A stretch of 64,000 nt of DNA from Tropicimonas sp. IMCC34043. Its GTDB lineage: Bacteria; Pseudomonadota; Alphaproteobacteria; Rhodobacterales; Rhodobacteraceae. The stretch lies in the NCBI RefSeq assembly GCF_003390845.1, contig NZ_QMEK01000001.1:682001-746000 (forward strand), given 5' to 3'. Shown here piece by piece: positions 19,158 to 27,594 of the stretch. Within the stretch, counting starts at the first letter, position 1. Every line of letters begins with the position of its first letter. The notes beneath the pieces were generated by a model. The model did not search any database, was not told the origin of the DNA, and saw only the letters and a program-made list of their open reading frames with translations. A program made the position numbers and the translations under genes.

Positions 19158-20003
19158 ATGGAAACCTGCAGAACCTCGGCTGCCCTGCGCAGCCACATCG
19201 CTGCGCTCCGGTCCCGTGGCCTGAGCGTCGGCTTCGTGCCCACCATGGGCTATCTCCATGCCGGGCACATGGAACTTGTCGAACGCGCCGCGCGCGAGAC
19301 CGACCGCGTGGTGGTCTCGATCTTCGTCAACCCGACCCAGTTCGGCGATCCGCGGGATCTGGACCTCTATCCGCGCGACACCGACCATGACCTTGCCATG
19401 CTGCGCGCCGCAGGCGTCGCGGCCGTGTTCCTGCCCGAGGTGGCCGAGATCTATCCCGCCGGTGCCGAGACATTCGTCGAGACGACGCGGCTGGCCAACA
19501 TGCTGCATGGTGCGGTCCGGCCCGGCCATTTCCGTGGCGTCGCGACCGTCGTCACCAAGCTTTTCAACATCGTCCAGCCCGACCTCGCCTGTTTCGGCGA
19601 GAAGGATTATCAGCAGCTTCAGGTGATCCGCACCATGGTGCGCGACCTGCATGTGCCGGTCCGCATCCTCGGCTGTCCGACGGTGCGCGAGCCTGACGGG
19701 CTTGCCATGTCCTCGCGCAATGTGCGCCTTTCGCCCGAAGACCGGCAGGCCGCCCTTGTGCTGAACCGGGCGCTGGGCCGTGCCGAGGCGCTGGTCGCCG
19801 GGGGCACCACGGTCGAGGCGCTTGCCGCCGCGGTGGCCGAGACCATCGCCGCCGAACCCCGTGCCACGCTGCGCGCCGTCGACGTGACCGAGGCCGAGAC
19901 GCTCGCCCCGGTCTCGGGGCCCGTCACCGGGCGGCTTGCCCTGATGATCTCGGCCGAGTTCGGCGGCATCCTTCTGATCGACCAGCGCGAGGTTCAGCCA
20001 TGA
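19158..20003 (+). CDS. panC: Pantothenate synthetase
   Basis: This 281-residue enzyme joins pantoate and beta-alanine with ATP to make pantothenate, on the route to coenzyme A. It shows '[10 protein letters not shown]' (HAGH at residues 34-37), 'FVNPTQFG', 'GEKDYQQL' and 'SSRNVRL', the full set of family motifs. The ATG at 19158 is chosen because homology begins there; the 12-residue extension upstream is basic and unrelated. The ribosome-binding site is weak. The stop overlaps the panB start (ATGA), so the two pathway genes are coupled. Confidence 0.97.
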   Translation: METCRTSAALRSHIAALRSRGLSVGFVPTMGYLHAGHMELVERAARETDRVVVSIFVNPTQFGDPRDLDLYPRDTDHDLAMLRAAGVAAVFLPEVAEIYPAGAETFVETTRLANMLHGAVRPGHFRGVATVVTKLFNIVQPDLACFGEKDYQQLQVIRTMVRDLHVPVRILGCPTVREPDGLAMSSRNVRLSPEDRQAALVLNRALGRAEALVAGGTTVEALAAAVAETIAAEPRATLRAVDVTEAETLAPVSGPVTGRLALMISAEFGGILLIDQREVQP

Positions 20004-20809
20004 GCGTCCACAAGACGGTCCGCCGGATCACCGTGCCGCAGATCGCCGCCCGAAAGGGCGCCGTCCCGATTGTGGCGCTGACCGCCTATCACGCCCCGGC
20101 TGCCGCCCTCGTCGATGCCCATGCCGACGTGATCCTGGTGGGCGACAGCCTCGGGATGGTACTCTACGGGTTCGACAGCACGCTTGGTGTCACGCTCGAG
20201 ATGATGATCGCCCATGGTGCCGCGGTGGTGCGCAGCTCGTCCCGGGCGCTGGTTGTGGTCGACATGCCCTTTGGCAGCTACGAGGAATCCCCCGAGCAGG
20301 CGTTTCGCAATGCCGCGCGGGTGATGCGCGAGACCGGCTGCGGTGCGGTGAAGCTCGAAGGCGGCACGCGGATGGCGCCGACGATCCGGTTTCTGACCGA
20401 ACGCGGCATCCCGGTCATGGCGCACACCGGGCTGACGCCGCAATCGAGCGCCACCTTCGGCGGATTCAAGACTCAGGGACGCGACAGCGATAGCTGGCCC
20501 GCGCATGAGGCCGATGCGCAGGCGGTGGCAGAGGCTGGCGCCTTTTCGGTCGTGCTCGAAGGCATGGTCGAGCCGCTGGCCGCCCGCATTACCGGCCAGA
20601 TCGCGATCCCGACCATCGGGATCGGCGCCAGCGCGCTCTGCGACGGCCAGATCCTGGTGCTGGAGGACATGCTGGGGATGACCCCGCGGGCGCCGCGGTT
20701 CGTCAGGCGCTATGACGACCTTGCGGCGCGGATCGACGATGCCGTCGGCACCTATGCCGAGGAGGTGCGGGCGCGGACGTTTCCGGGACCCGAAAACGTC
20801 TATTCCTGA
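20000..20809 (+). CDS. panB: 3-methyl-2-oxobutanoate hydroxymethyltransferase
   Basis: This 269-residue TIM-barrel enzyme transfers a hydroxymethyl group from 5,10-methylene-THF to ketoisovalerate, giving ketopantoate. Visible motifs are '[13 protein letters not shown]', '[12 protein letters not shown]' with the metal-binding Asp, 'VVDMPFGSY', 'VKLEGG' and 'HTGLTPQ'. It directly follows panC with an ATGA overlap. The usual order is panB-panC; here it is reversed. panE and panD are not in the window. Confidence 0.97.
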   Translation: MSVHKTVRRITVPQIAARKGAVPIVALTAYHAPAAALVDAHADVILVGDSLGMVLYGFDSTLGVTLEMMIAHGAAVVRSSSRALVVVDMPFGSYEESPEQAFRNAARVMRETGCGAVKLEGGTRMAPTIRFLTERGIPVMAHTGLTPQSSATFGGFKTQGRDSDSWPAHEADAQAVAEAGAFSVVLEGMVEPLAARITGQIAIPTIGIGASALCDGQILVLEDMLGMTPRAPRFVRRYDDLAARIDDAVGTYAEEVRARTFPGPENVYS

Positions 20810-20823
20810 CCCTTGCGGGTTGA

Positions 20824-20838
20824 GAACATTTGCGGAAC
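20824..20838 (+). promoter_or_regulatory. LexA-type SOS box upstream of imuA-like gene
   Basis: GAAC (20824-20827), seven bases, GAAC (20835-20838) matches the alphaproteobacterial SOS box exactly (GTTC-N7-GTTC on the other strand). It lies 17 bases before the imuA-like ATG and 15 bases after the panB stop, where a promoter for this gene must be. Confidence 0.8.
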
Positions 20839-20854
20839 ATTCTAGGCTGCGGCC

Positions 20855-21538
20855 ATGATGAACGCAGCCGCCCTGTTGTCCCATGCCGGCCATGACCGGC
20901 GCCCCGCCCTGAGTGTGTCGGAGGGCATGACGCTGACGCTGGCGCGGGCGCACGAGCTGTGCGGCCCGGCGCGGCGGCTGCTGGCGCTGGCTGTGGCCGC
21001 GGCCAGCAGCGGGCCGGTTCTGTGGATCGCGCCGGCCTGGGCGCCCGAGCGATTGAACGGCGAGGGCGTGACCGAATGGATCGACCCGGGCCGGCTGTTG
21101 CTGTTGCGGGCCCCGCGGCCCGAGGACCTTTTGTGGTCGATGGAGGAGGCGTTGCGGTCGGGTCAGGTGCCGCTGGTGGTGGCCGAATTGCCAGAACCGC
21201 CGGGGCTGACCCCGGTGCGGCGGCTGCATCTGGCGGCCGAGGCCGGCGCCGCTGCAGCGCTGGAGGGGGCGGCCCGGCCGCTCGGCCTGTTGCTTGGCCC
21301 GGGCGATGGTGGCGCGCAGGGGGTCGAAAGTCGCTGGCATCTGGCGCCCCGGCATGACGGGACCGTGACAGGGGCAGGGTCCGGAGAGTTCCGCTGGTGG
21401 CTGGAGCGCCGTCGCGCCCGCACCGCCCCGCCGGCCGGCTGGATGCTGGGCCAGCAACGCCAGCGCCGCACGGGCCGGCTGCGGCTGATGCCGCTTGCGC
21501 CGGGGGTGACGGGCGAGGCGGCGGCGCGGGCCGGTTGA
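20855..21538 (+). CDS. imuA: ImuA-like SOS mutagenesis protein
   Basis: This 227-residue protein resembles alphaproteobacterial ImuA, a RecA-related accessory of the ImuB-DnaE2 error-prone repair complex. The shared core runs from 'GPVLWIAPAW' through 'DPGRLLLLRAPRPEDLLWSMEEALRSG' to 'RRLHLAAEAG' and 'LGLLLGPG', followed by 'FRWWLERRRA'. As expected for ImuA there is no Walker A motif. A perfect SOS box lies just upstream, which supports the call. imuB and dnaE2, usually adjacent, are absent here; the next gene is convergent and unrelated. Either they lie elsewhere or this is a solitary paralogue. Two ATGs are adjacent (20855 and 20858). Confidence 0.72.
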   Translation: MMNAAALLSHAGHDRRPALSVSEGMTLTLARAHELCGPARRLLALAVAAASSGPVLWIAPAWAPERLNGEGVTEWIDPGRLLLLRAPRPEDLLWSMEEALRSGQVPLVVAELPEPPGLTPVRRLHLAAEAGAAAALEGAARPLGLLLGPGDGGAQGVESRWHLAPRHDGTVTGAGSGEFRWWLERRRARTAPPAGWMLGQQRQRRTGRLRLMPLAPGVTGEAAARAG

Positions 21539-21631
21539 GCGCGGGGTCTGACAGCGCCGGCAAGTGACACAGGGACGGTGCGCAACGCCGCGCCCGCGTA
21601 CGGGCGTGACCGTTCCGGCGGTGGCAGACCC

Positions 21632-23464
21632 TCAGTGTCGCGCCGGCCGACTGATCCCGTGGGCGTCGAGTTTCAGATACAGCGTCGAGCGCGCGATGCC
21701 GAGCTTGCGCGCGGCGGTCGTCAGGTTGCCCTCCGCCTCGGCAATCGCATCGAGGATGCGCGCGCGTTCGCTGTCGCGCAGCGTCGCCTCGGGCCGGTCG
21801 GGGCGGCGGGCGGTGATCTCGCGCGGCAGGTCGCCCAGATCGATCAGCCGGCTCAGCGACAGCGCCGAAAGCTGTTCGATCAGGTTTCGCAACTGACGCA
21901 CATTGCCCGGCCAGTCGAAGTCCTGCAGACGGCGCATGACGGCGGGGGTAAAGCGCAGCGCCGGGCGATCGGTGGCCAGGACGGCGCGGTCGGCAAAGTG
22001 CCGGACCAGCCGCGCCACGTCGGCCGGCCTGTCGCGCAACGCCGGCACCTCGAGGCGCGCGCCGCAAAGCTGGAAGAACAGGTCGCTGCGGATCTCGCCA
22101 CGGCTGCGCGCGGCGGCCAGATCCGAGGCGGCAAGCGAAATCACCCGGCCGCCGCTGCCGCCCGGCTGTGCCGCGCCTTCGGCCTCGAGAAACTGGAACA
22201 GCAGCGGTTGCGCCTGCGCCGGGGTCGCGGCCGGTTCGTCGAGGCACAGCGTCCCGCCCGCGCGCAGCAGCGCCGCAAGCCGGCCCTCGCCGGCCAGATC
22301 CCGGCGCATCGCGTCGGCCGTCAACTCGCCGCAATAGACCAGCTCGAACGGCCGCTCCGGCCGGTCGGCCAGATGGATCGCCCGCGCCATCAGCTCCTTG
22401 CCGGCGCCGGTCTCGCCCTCGATCAGCAAAGGCAGGCGGCTGGCCGTCAGCCGCTCCGCCGCTTCGCAGAGCCTGCGCATCCCGGGCCCGCCGGCGGCGA
22501 TCCAGTCAAGCCCCAGCGCCGGATCGTTGCGCGCCCGCCGCCGCCGGTCGGGCGCGGGCAGGGTGATCATCAGCCCCAGCGCCGTGCCGCCCTCCTCGAT
22601 CAGTTCGACCCCGGCACCGGGCAGGCTGCGCGCCAGGTCCTGCACAACCTGGTCGGGCCGCTCGCTGTACAGGCTGCCGGCACGCTTGCGCAGTTCGACC
22701 ACTTCGCCCAGAGGTGCGATCAGCCGGGCGAAGTTGCCGGTCGCGAACACCTCGCCGCCAAAGCGGTCGAGCAACAGCACGCCGTCTTCTCCCAGTTGCC
22801 GGCGCAGCGCCAGCAGCCGTTCCAGCAGCCGTCGCTGGTCCTGTTCGTGGCTTTGACGCAGCGCGCCGGTGATCTGCGCCGTCAGCGCCGCCGACAGCAG
22901 CGCCGAATGCCGCTGGTCACCACCCGCGGGTCCCGAGATGTCGACCACGCCCAGCAGCGCGCCGTTCGCGGGGTGCAGGATCGGCGTCGCCGCACAGCTC
23001 CAGCGCTGGATCTCCTCGCAGAAATGTTCGACCCCGGCGATCTGCACGGGGCGCCGGGTGTGAAGCGCGGTGCCGATGGCGTTGGTGCCGATTGCGTCCT
23101 CGTCCCATCGGCCGCCGAGATGCAGGTGGTTTTCGTTGGCACGTTCAAGGATCGCCCGGTCGCCCGTCGCCTCCATCACGATGCCGCAGGGATCGCAGAG
23201 CAGAAAGATCGAGCCGGCCTCGCGCAGCAACTCGGACGTGTTCTGCAGCACAGGGCGGGCCGAGCTGCGCAGCACCCGGTTCTGCTCGCGCAGGGACTCG
23301 AGTTCCCTAGACGTGACCCGGGGGGCACGTTTCAACGACGGAATCTCCCGCCGCGACTCTGCGCGTCTCCAGGACTGGAGAACGATCTCCCTTATGCTTG
23401 GCGGTACTTTTCCAAGCGCACGGAATCGCTCCCAGTCCTCCTTCTGGATGCTCTCCGCCATCAT
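21632..23464 (-). CDS. AcoR-type bacterial enhancer-binding regulator lacking GAFTGA
   Basis: This 610-residue protein has the AcoR layout: an N-terminal segment ('VLQSWRRAE'), a GAF domain with 'DEDAIGTNAIGTAL', an AAA+ domain and a Fis-type helix-turn-helix ('NLTTAARKLGIARSTLYLKL'). Walker A is 'GETGAGKEL', Walker B 'GGTLCLDEP', and the arginine-finger region 'RSDLFFQLCGARLEVPALRDRPADV' is present. The GAFTGA loop that contacts sigma-54 is missing: after 'YCGEL' the sequence goes directly to a short helix. Such proteins may regulate without sigma-54. No acetoin or alcohol catabolic operon is nearby, so the target is unknown. Confidence 0.85.
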   Translation of the reverse strand: MMAESIQKEDWERFRALGKVPPSIREIVLQSWRRAESRREIPSLKRAPRVTSRELESLREQNRVLRSSARPVLQNTSELLREAGSIFLLCDPCGIVMEATGDRAILERANENHLHLGGRWDEDAIGTNAIGTALHTRRPVQIAGVEHFCEEIQRWSCAATPILHPANGALLGVVDISGPAGGDQRHSALLSAALTAQITGALRQSHEQDQRRLLERLLALRRQLGEDGVLLLDRFGGEVFATGNFARLIAPLGEVVELRKRAGSLYSERPDQVVQDLARSLPGAGVELIEEGGTALGLMITLPAPDRRRRARNDPALGLDWIAAGGPGMRRLCEAAERLTASRLPLLIEGETGAGKELMARAIHLADRPERPFELVYCGELTADAMRRDLAGEGRLAALLRAGGTLCLDEPAATPAQAQPLLFQFLEAEGAAQPGGSGGRVISLAASDLAAARSRGEIRSDLFFQLCGARLEVPALRDRPADVARLVRHFADRAVLATDRPALRFTPAVMRRLQDFDWPGNVRQLRNLIEQLSALSLSRLIDLGDLPREITARRPDRPEATLRDSERARILDAIAEAEGNLTTAARKLGIARSTLYLKLDAHGISRPARH

Positions 23465-23562
23465 TCCTCCCCTTGCCCATCAATGCAGCACAGAACGTGG
23501 CGCCGGGCAAGCGGCCTGACGGAGGGGCAAAGGACACCGGCGGCAAGCCGCAGGCGTGCGGA

Positions 23563-24249
23563 TCACAGCTCGGCTGTCTCCAGATAGGTCCAGAGCCGGG
23601 CGCTGCGGATCTCGATCCGCCCATATTGCCGAACCAGGCAGCCCGCTGCCTCGAGCTGGCCGAGCGCCCGGCCGACGCTGTTGCGCGAAACACAGGCGAG
23701 TGTGGCCAACTCGTCCTGGGTCAGATGCAGCGCGACCCAGATCTCCCGCGGGTCGCGGCCGATCATTCGCGCCAGCGTTCCCGCCAGCCGCAGGGTCGGA
23801 TCGGCGGTTGACAGGCAGGCCGCATGGAACAGCGCATCGTCGAGGTGCCGCAGTATCAGCGAGGCGAGGTCAGCCCGCAGTTGCGGTTTCTCGGACACGA
23901 TCCGTTCCAGATGCTGCGCGCTCACCTGCAGGACCGAGGCGTCGCTGCGAACCGTCAGTTCGGCAACTCGCCTTGTGCCCGCGGGGGTCATCGTTTCGCC
24001 AATCCACCAGCCCGGACGCAGGACCTGCACCAGACGGGCAGGGAAGGGACCCGGGGCCACCACCACGTCGATCATCCCGGCCGCAATGCCATAGATCCCG
24101 TCCGGTAGTGCGTCGTTTCCATAGAGCGACTCACCGGCGCGCACCCGGATCAGCCGAGCGTCGCGCAGCAACCGGTCCTGAAACGCCAGCGGCTGAAGCG
24201 ACAGCCAGCCGACGCGCCGAACAACCTCGTGGGCCTCGGGCGGGGTCAT
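23563..24249 (-). CDS. Crp/Fnr-family transcriptional regulator
   Basis: This 228-residue protein has a cyclic-nucleotide-binding-like beta-roll ('RAGESLYGNDALPDGIYGIAAGMIDVVV', 'GWWIGE') followed by a long dimerisation helix and a winged helix-turn-helix: 'LTQDELATLACVSRNSVGRALGQLEAAG'. There are no N-terminal Cys for an iron-sulfur cluster, so it is not an Fnr-type oxygen sensor. The beta-roll lacks an obvious cAMP-binding Arg-Ser pair. It is divergent from the APC permease, which it may control, and lies upstream of the AcoR-type gene on the same strand. Confidence 0.88.
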   Translation of the reverse strand: MTPPEAHEVVRRVGWLSLQPLAFQDRLLRDARLIRVRAGESLYGNDALPDGIYGIAAGMIDVVVAPGPFPARLVQVLRPGWWIGETMTPAGTRRVAELTVRSDASVLQVSAQHLERIVSEKPQLRADLASLILRHLDDALFHAACLSTADPTLRLAGTLARMIGRDPREIWVALHLTQDELATLACVSRNSVGRALGQLEAAGCLVRQYGRIEIRSARLWTYLETAEL

Positions 24250-24527
24250 ACGGAATTCCTTAAAAGCACCTGCATGGGCAATCTAGCGACGAAGCCAAGT
24301 ACAAACAACTGTATACACCGGCTCTGGCGCCCGGCATTCCGTCACAGGGGCGCAAAGACCCGCCAGCGCTGGCCGACCGCGGCCGGTGGAGCGGCCAGCG
24401 CCGGGACCGAAGCGCGTCGTCGGGTGTTGCGGCCATGCCCGCCGCCGCCGCTGTCCGCTTCGGTGGCATTGCGGGACCGGGCGCTGCCTGTGCCTAATGG
24501 CCGGGATCATCGCAAAGAGGCAGCAGG

Positions 24528-25847
24528 ATGAACGACAGCGGTCCCGGGCTTGGCACCTTCTCGACACTCTCGATCGGCATCGGTGGCATGGTGGGCGGCG
24601 GCATCTTTGCCGTGACCGGCCTGACCATAGAGATGACGAAGGGAGCCGCGCCGCTGGCGTTCCTGGTTGCCGGGATCGTGGCGCTGCTGACAAGCTATTC
24701 CTACCTCAAGCTGACGCTCGCCTTCCCGGGCGAGGGCGGCACGGTCGATTTCCTCAACCGCGCCTTTGGCGGCGGCATCCTGACCGGGGCGGCCAATATC
24801 CTGCTGCTGCTCAGCTATGTCGTGCTGCTGGCGATCTATGCCTATGCCTTCGGCAGCTATGGCGCCGACCTGTTCCCCGAGGCGCATCAGGGCGTCTGGC
24901 TGCATGGGCTGACCAGTGGCGTGATCCTCGGCCTGCTGGCGCTGAACGTGCTGGCCGCGCGCGCCGTGATCCGGTCCGAGAATGCCTTCAACGCGATCAA
25001 GATGCTGCTGCTCGGCGGCTTCATTGTCGCCGGGCTCGTGATGCCGGGCGACTGGTCGCGGCTTGGGCCGGTCGATGCGGTGTCGCCGGTGGCGCTGATC
25101 TCGGGCGCCATGCTGATCTTTCTGAATTACGAGGGGTTCGAACTGATTGCCAACAGCGCGGCCGAGGTGAAAAACCCGCGCCGGTCGCTGCCCATCGCCT
25201 ATATCGGTGGGGTGTTGATCGTGATCGTGCTTTACATGCTGATCACCGCGGTCGTTCTGGGGCACATGACGCTGGAACAGGTCGGGCAGAACAGCGACAC
25301 CACCTTGTCGGCGGCAGGCCGGGCGATCCTTGGCCCGCCGGGATACCTGGCAATCGTGCTCGCGGCGCTGCTTGCCACCAGTTCGGCGATCAACGCCACC
25401 TTCTACAGCACCGGCCGGCTTGCCTATGTGGTGGCCAAGACCGGCGAACTGCCGCGCGAGCTTGAACGGTCGATCCGCGGCGAGCACAGCGAGGGCACGT
25501 TCCTCTGTGCGTTGCTGGCGCTGGTTCTGGCCAATTTCGTGCCGCTCGAGGCGATTGCGACCATGGGCAGCGCGGGGTTCCTGATCCTGTTCGCGCTGGT
25601 GAACCTCGCCAATGTCCGGCTGGCCCGCCAGACCGGCAGCCGGGCCTGGATTTCGGCGCTGGCGGCACTTGCCACAATCGGGGCGCTGGTCGTGCTGTGC
25701 GTCAGCGTCGACGAGAACCCGGCCAGCCGCAATCACCTGTGGATCCTTGGCGGCATGATCGCGGCCTCGCTGGCGATCGAGGCCGTCTATCGCGGCATCA
25801 CGGGGCGGAAGATCCGGCTGCACCGCCATCGGCGGGATGCGATCTGA
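24528..25847 (+). CDS. APC-superfamily amino acid permease
   Basis: This 439-residue inner-membrane protein has about 12 hydrophobic segments. The first helix contains 'IGIGGMVGGGIFAVTG', the Gly-rich substrate motif of APC transporters, and helix 6 contains 'GAMLIFLNYEGFELIANSAAEVKNPRRSLP', the family's conserved loop. These carriers import amino acids with protons or exchange them. AGGCAGCAGG precedes the ATG. The gene is divergent from a Crp/Fnr regulator and convergent with the fadR-type gene. The specific substrate cannot be read from sequence alone. Confidence 0.9.
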   Translation: MNDSGPGLGTFSTLSIGIGGMVGGGIFAVTGLTIEMTKGAAPLAFLVAGIVALLTSYSYLKLTLAFPGEGGTVDFLNRAFGGGILTGAANILLLLSYVVLLAIYAYAFGSYGADLFPEAHQGVWLHGLTSGVILGLLALNVLAARAVIRSENAFNAIKMLLLGGFIVAGLVMPGDWSRLGPVDAVSPVALISGAMLIFLNYEGFELIANSAAEVKNPRRSLPIAYIGGVLIVIVLYMLITAVVLGHMTLEQVGQNSDTTLSAAGRAILGPPGYLAIVLAALLATSSAINATFYSTGRLAYVVAKTGELPRELERSIRGEHSEGTFLCALLALVLANFVPLEAIATMGSAGFLILFALVNLANVRLARQTGSRAWISALAALATIGALVVLCVSVDENPASRNHLWILGGMIAASLAIEAVYRGITGRKIRLHRHRRDAI

Positions 25848-25873
25848 GCGAAGCGGCGGGGCGCACCGCACGC

Positions 25874-26605
25874 TCAGCCCGGCAGGATCAGATCCTGCCG
25901 GCCCGAAACGATGACCCGCGACATCGCCTCGGACGCGCGGGTGGGGGCGCGGGCGGCAATTGCAGCCACGATCTCGCGATGTTCGGCCGCCACGCGGGCC
26001 AGGTCCTCGGGACCTTTCGGCGCCCCGCCGCGGGTCTCGGTTTCCAGCAGCGCAATCAGCGCCACCTGCACCAGATCGCCCAGCGACTGCAGGAACCGGT
26101 TGCCCGACAGATGCAGAATCGCCTTGTGGAATTCGAGATCGGCCATGGCAAAGGCCATCCGGCTGTTCGCCCCCGCAAGGGCATCGCAGTGGCGGGTCAG
26201 GATCTCCTGCGCGGCAGGGCCCGCGTGGCGTGCCACCCGCGCTGCCGCCGGGGGTTCGAATATCAGCCGCACTTCGAACAATTCGTCGAGGAACCGGCGC
26301 GGATTGCGCAGGCGCGAATGCCAGCGCAGCACGTCGGGGTCGAACATGTTCCAGTCCGTCGAGGCGCGCACCCTTGTGCCGACCTTGGCCTTCGATTCGA
26401 GCAGCCCCTTGCCGATCAGAGTCTTCTTCGCCTCGCGGACCACGGTACGCGACACCCCGAACATCTCTTCAAGATCGGGGTCGAGCGGAATCATCGTCTG
26501 TTCGGGGTATTCACCGGCGACAATCGCGATCCCGATCTGTTCGACCACATTGGCTGTGTGGGTGAACGCCCGGTCCGCGGTGGCCCCGGGCGCTGCGAGG
26601 CTCAT
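25874..26605 (-). CDS. FadR-subfamily GntR regulator of the sugar ABC operon
   Basis: This 243-residue regulator has an N-terminal winged helix ('VEQIGIAIVAGEY', 'LEEMFGVSRTVVREAKKTLIGKGLLESK') and a C-terminal FCD ligand domain ('FEVRLIFEPPAAARVA', 'DLEFHKAILHLSGN', 'EHREIVAAIAA') with the His/Asp residues that usually bind a metal. The ATG at 26605 overlaps the permease stop (ATGA), so it is the last gene of the transporter operon; the frame continuing to 26719 lies inside the permease gene. It most likely represses the operon and responds to the imported sugar or a product of it. Confidence 0.88.
   Translation of the reverse strand: MSLAAPGATADRAFTHTANVVEQIGIAIVAGEYPEQTMIPLDPDLEEMFGVSRTVVREAKKTLIGKGLLESKAKVGTRVRASTDWNMFDPDVLRWHSRLRNPRRFLDELFEVRLIFEPPAAARVARHAGPAAQEILTRHCDALAGANSRMAFAMADLEFHKAILHLSGNRFLQSLGDLVQVALIALLETETRGGAPKGPEDLARVAAEHREIVAAIAARAPTRASEAMSRVIVSGRQDLILPG
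25881..25899. repeat. Perfect palindrome in the regulator's last codons
   Basis: GGCAGGATC (25881-25889), A, GATCCTGCC (25891-25899) forms a 9-base perfect dyad inside the last codons of the FadR-type gene, near the convergent permease end. It may be a terminator part or a protein site. Confidence 0.35.
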
Positions 26606-27594
26606 GATCGCGTGGCGAATTCGGCCGCGGGTTTTCTGCGCATCGTCGTTGCCCAACTCAAGCCCTTTTGCAGCATGATGAAGGCAAACAACAGGCCTCC
26701 GATCACGATCTTGGTCCACCAGCTCGACAGCGATCCGTCAAACACGATGTAGGTCTGTATCAGTCCCATGATCAGGATGCCAAAGAAAGTGCCCGCGACG
26801 AACCCGCTGCCACCGCTCAGAAGCGTGCCGCCGATCACCACCGCGGCAATCGCATCGAGCTCGACCCCCACGGTGGCCAGCGAATAGCCTGCCGAGGTGT
26901 AAAGCGAATAGACGATGCCGGCGAGCCCGGCGAGCCCGCCCGAGACCGCGTAGATGCCGATGGTGGTCTTGGCGATCGGCACGCCCATCAGCTTGGCCGT
27001 GACCGGGCTGCCGCCGATGGCATAGACGTTCTGGCCGAACTTGGTGCGATGCAGCACGATCATCGCCACCACATAGGTCAGGATCATCAGCCCGCCGATC
27101 ATCCGGAACCGGCCGCCGCCCGGCGCCTTCCAGTAGATCCCCTGCAGCGTGTTGTAGAAGTCGTGGGTGACCGGCACCGAATCCGTCGACATCACATAGG
27201 CAAGGCCGCGCATCAGGAACATGCCGGCCAGCGTGACGATGAAGGGCGGCATCTCGAGATAGTGGATGATTGCACCCATCGCGGCACCGAAGCTGATGGT
27301 GATTGCCAGCACCATCGCGAAGGCGACCAGCGGATGGACCGGGAAATCGCGCATCACGACCGCCAGGAACACCCCGGTGAAGGCGATGACCGAGCCGACC
27401 GACAGATCGATGCCGCCCGAGATGATGACAAAGGTCATGCCGGCCGCGGCGATACCCAGAAAGGCGTTGTCGGTCAGCAGGTTGGCGACCACCCGTGTGG
27501 ACAGCATCGCGGGATACTGCGAGACGCAGATCGCGAAGGCCAGGATGAAGGTCGCGATGGTGATATAGAGGGGCAGGCGGGGCGAACGGATCAT
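26602..27594 (-). CDS. yjfF: Sugar ABC transporter permease, YjfF-like
   Basis: This 330-residue inner-membrane permease has about nine or ten hydrophobic segments and the BPD_transp_2 signature 'GMTFVIISGGIDLSVGSVIAFTG', with 'GIAVSGG'-like 'GIYAVSGGLAGLAGIVY' and 'ELDAIAAVVIGGTLLSGGSG' further on. It is one of two permeases in the importer. The ATG at 27594 has AAAGGAGA upstream and overlaps the stop of the other permease. In E. coli the homologous YtfQ-YtfR-YtfT-YjfF system imports galactofuranose; other related sugars are possible here. Confidence 0.9.
   Translation of the reverse strand: MIRSPRLPLYITIATFILAFAICVSQYPAMLSTRVVANLLTDNAFLGIAAAGMTFVIISGGIDLSVGSVIAFTGVFLAVVMRDFPVHPLVAFAMVLAITISFGAAMGAIIHYLEMPPFIVTLAGMFLMRGLAYVMSTDSVPVTHDFYNTLQGIYWKAPGGGRFRMIGGLMILTYVVAMIVLHRTKFGQNVYAIGGSPVTAKLMGVPIAKTTIGIYAVSGGLAGLAGIVYSLYTSAGYSLATVGVELDAIAAVVIGGTLLSGGSGFVAGTFFGILIMGLIQTYIVFDGSLSSWWTKIVIGGLLFAFIMLQKGLSWATTMRRKPAAEFATRS

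Noticed and set aside
26250-26275. GGTTCGAATAT string resembling a tRNA T-arm
   Set aside because: It is inside the FadR-type coding sequence and no acceptor or anticodon arms can be formed around it.
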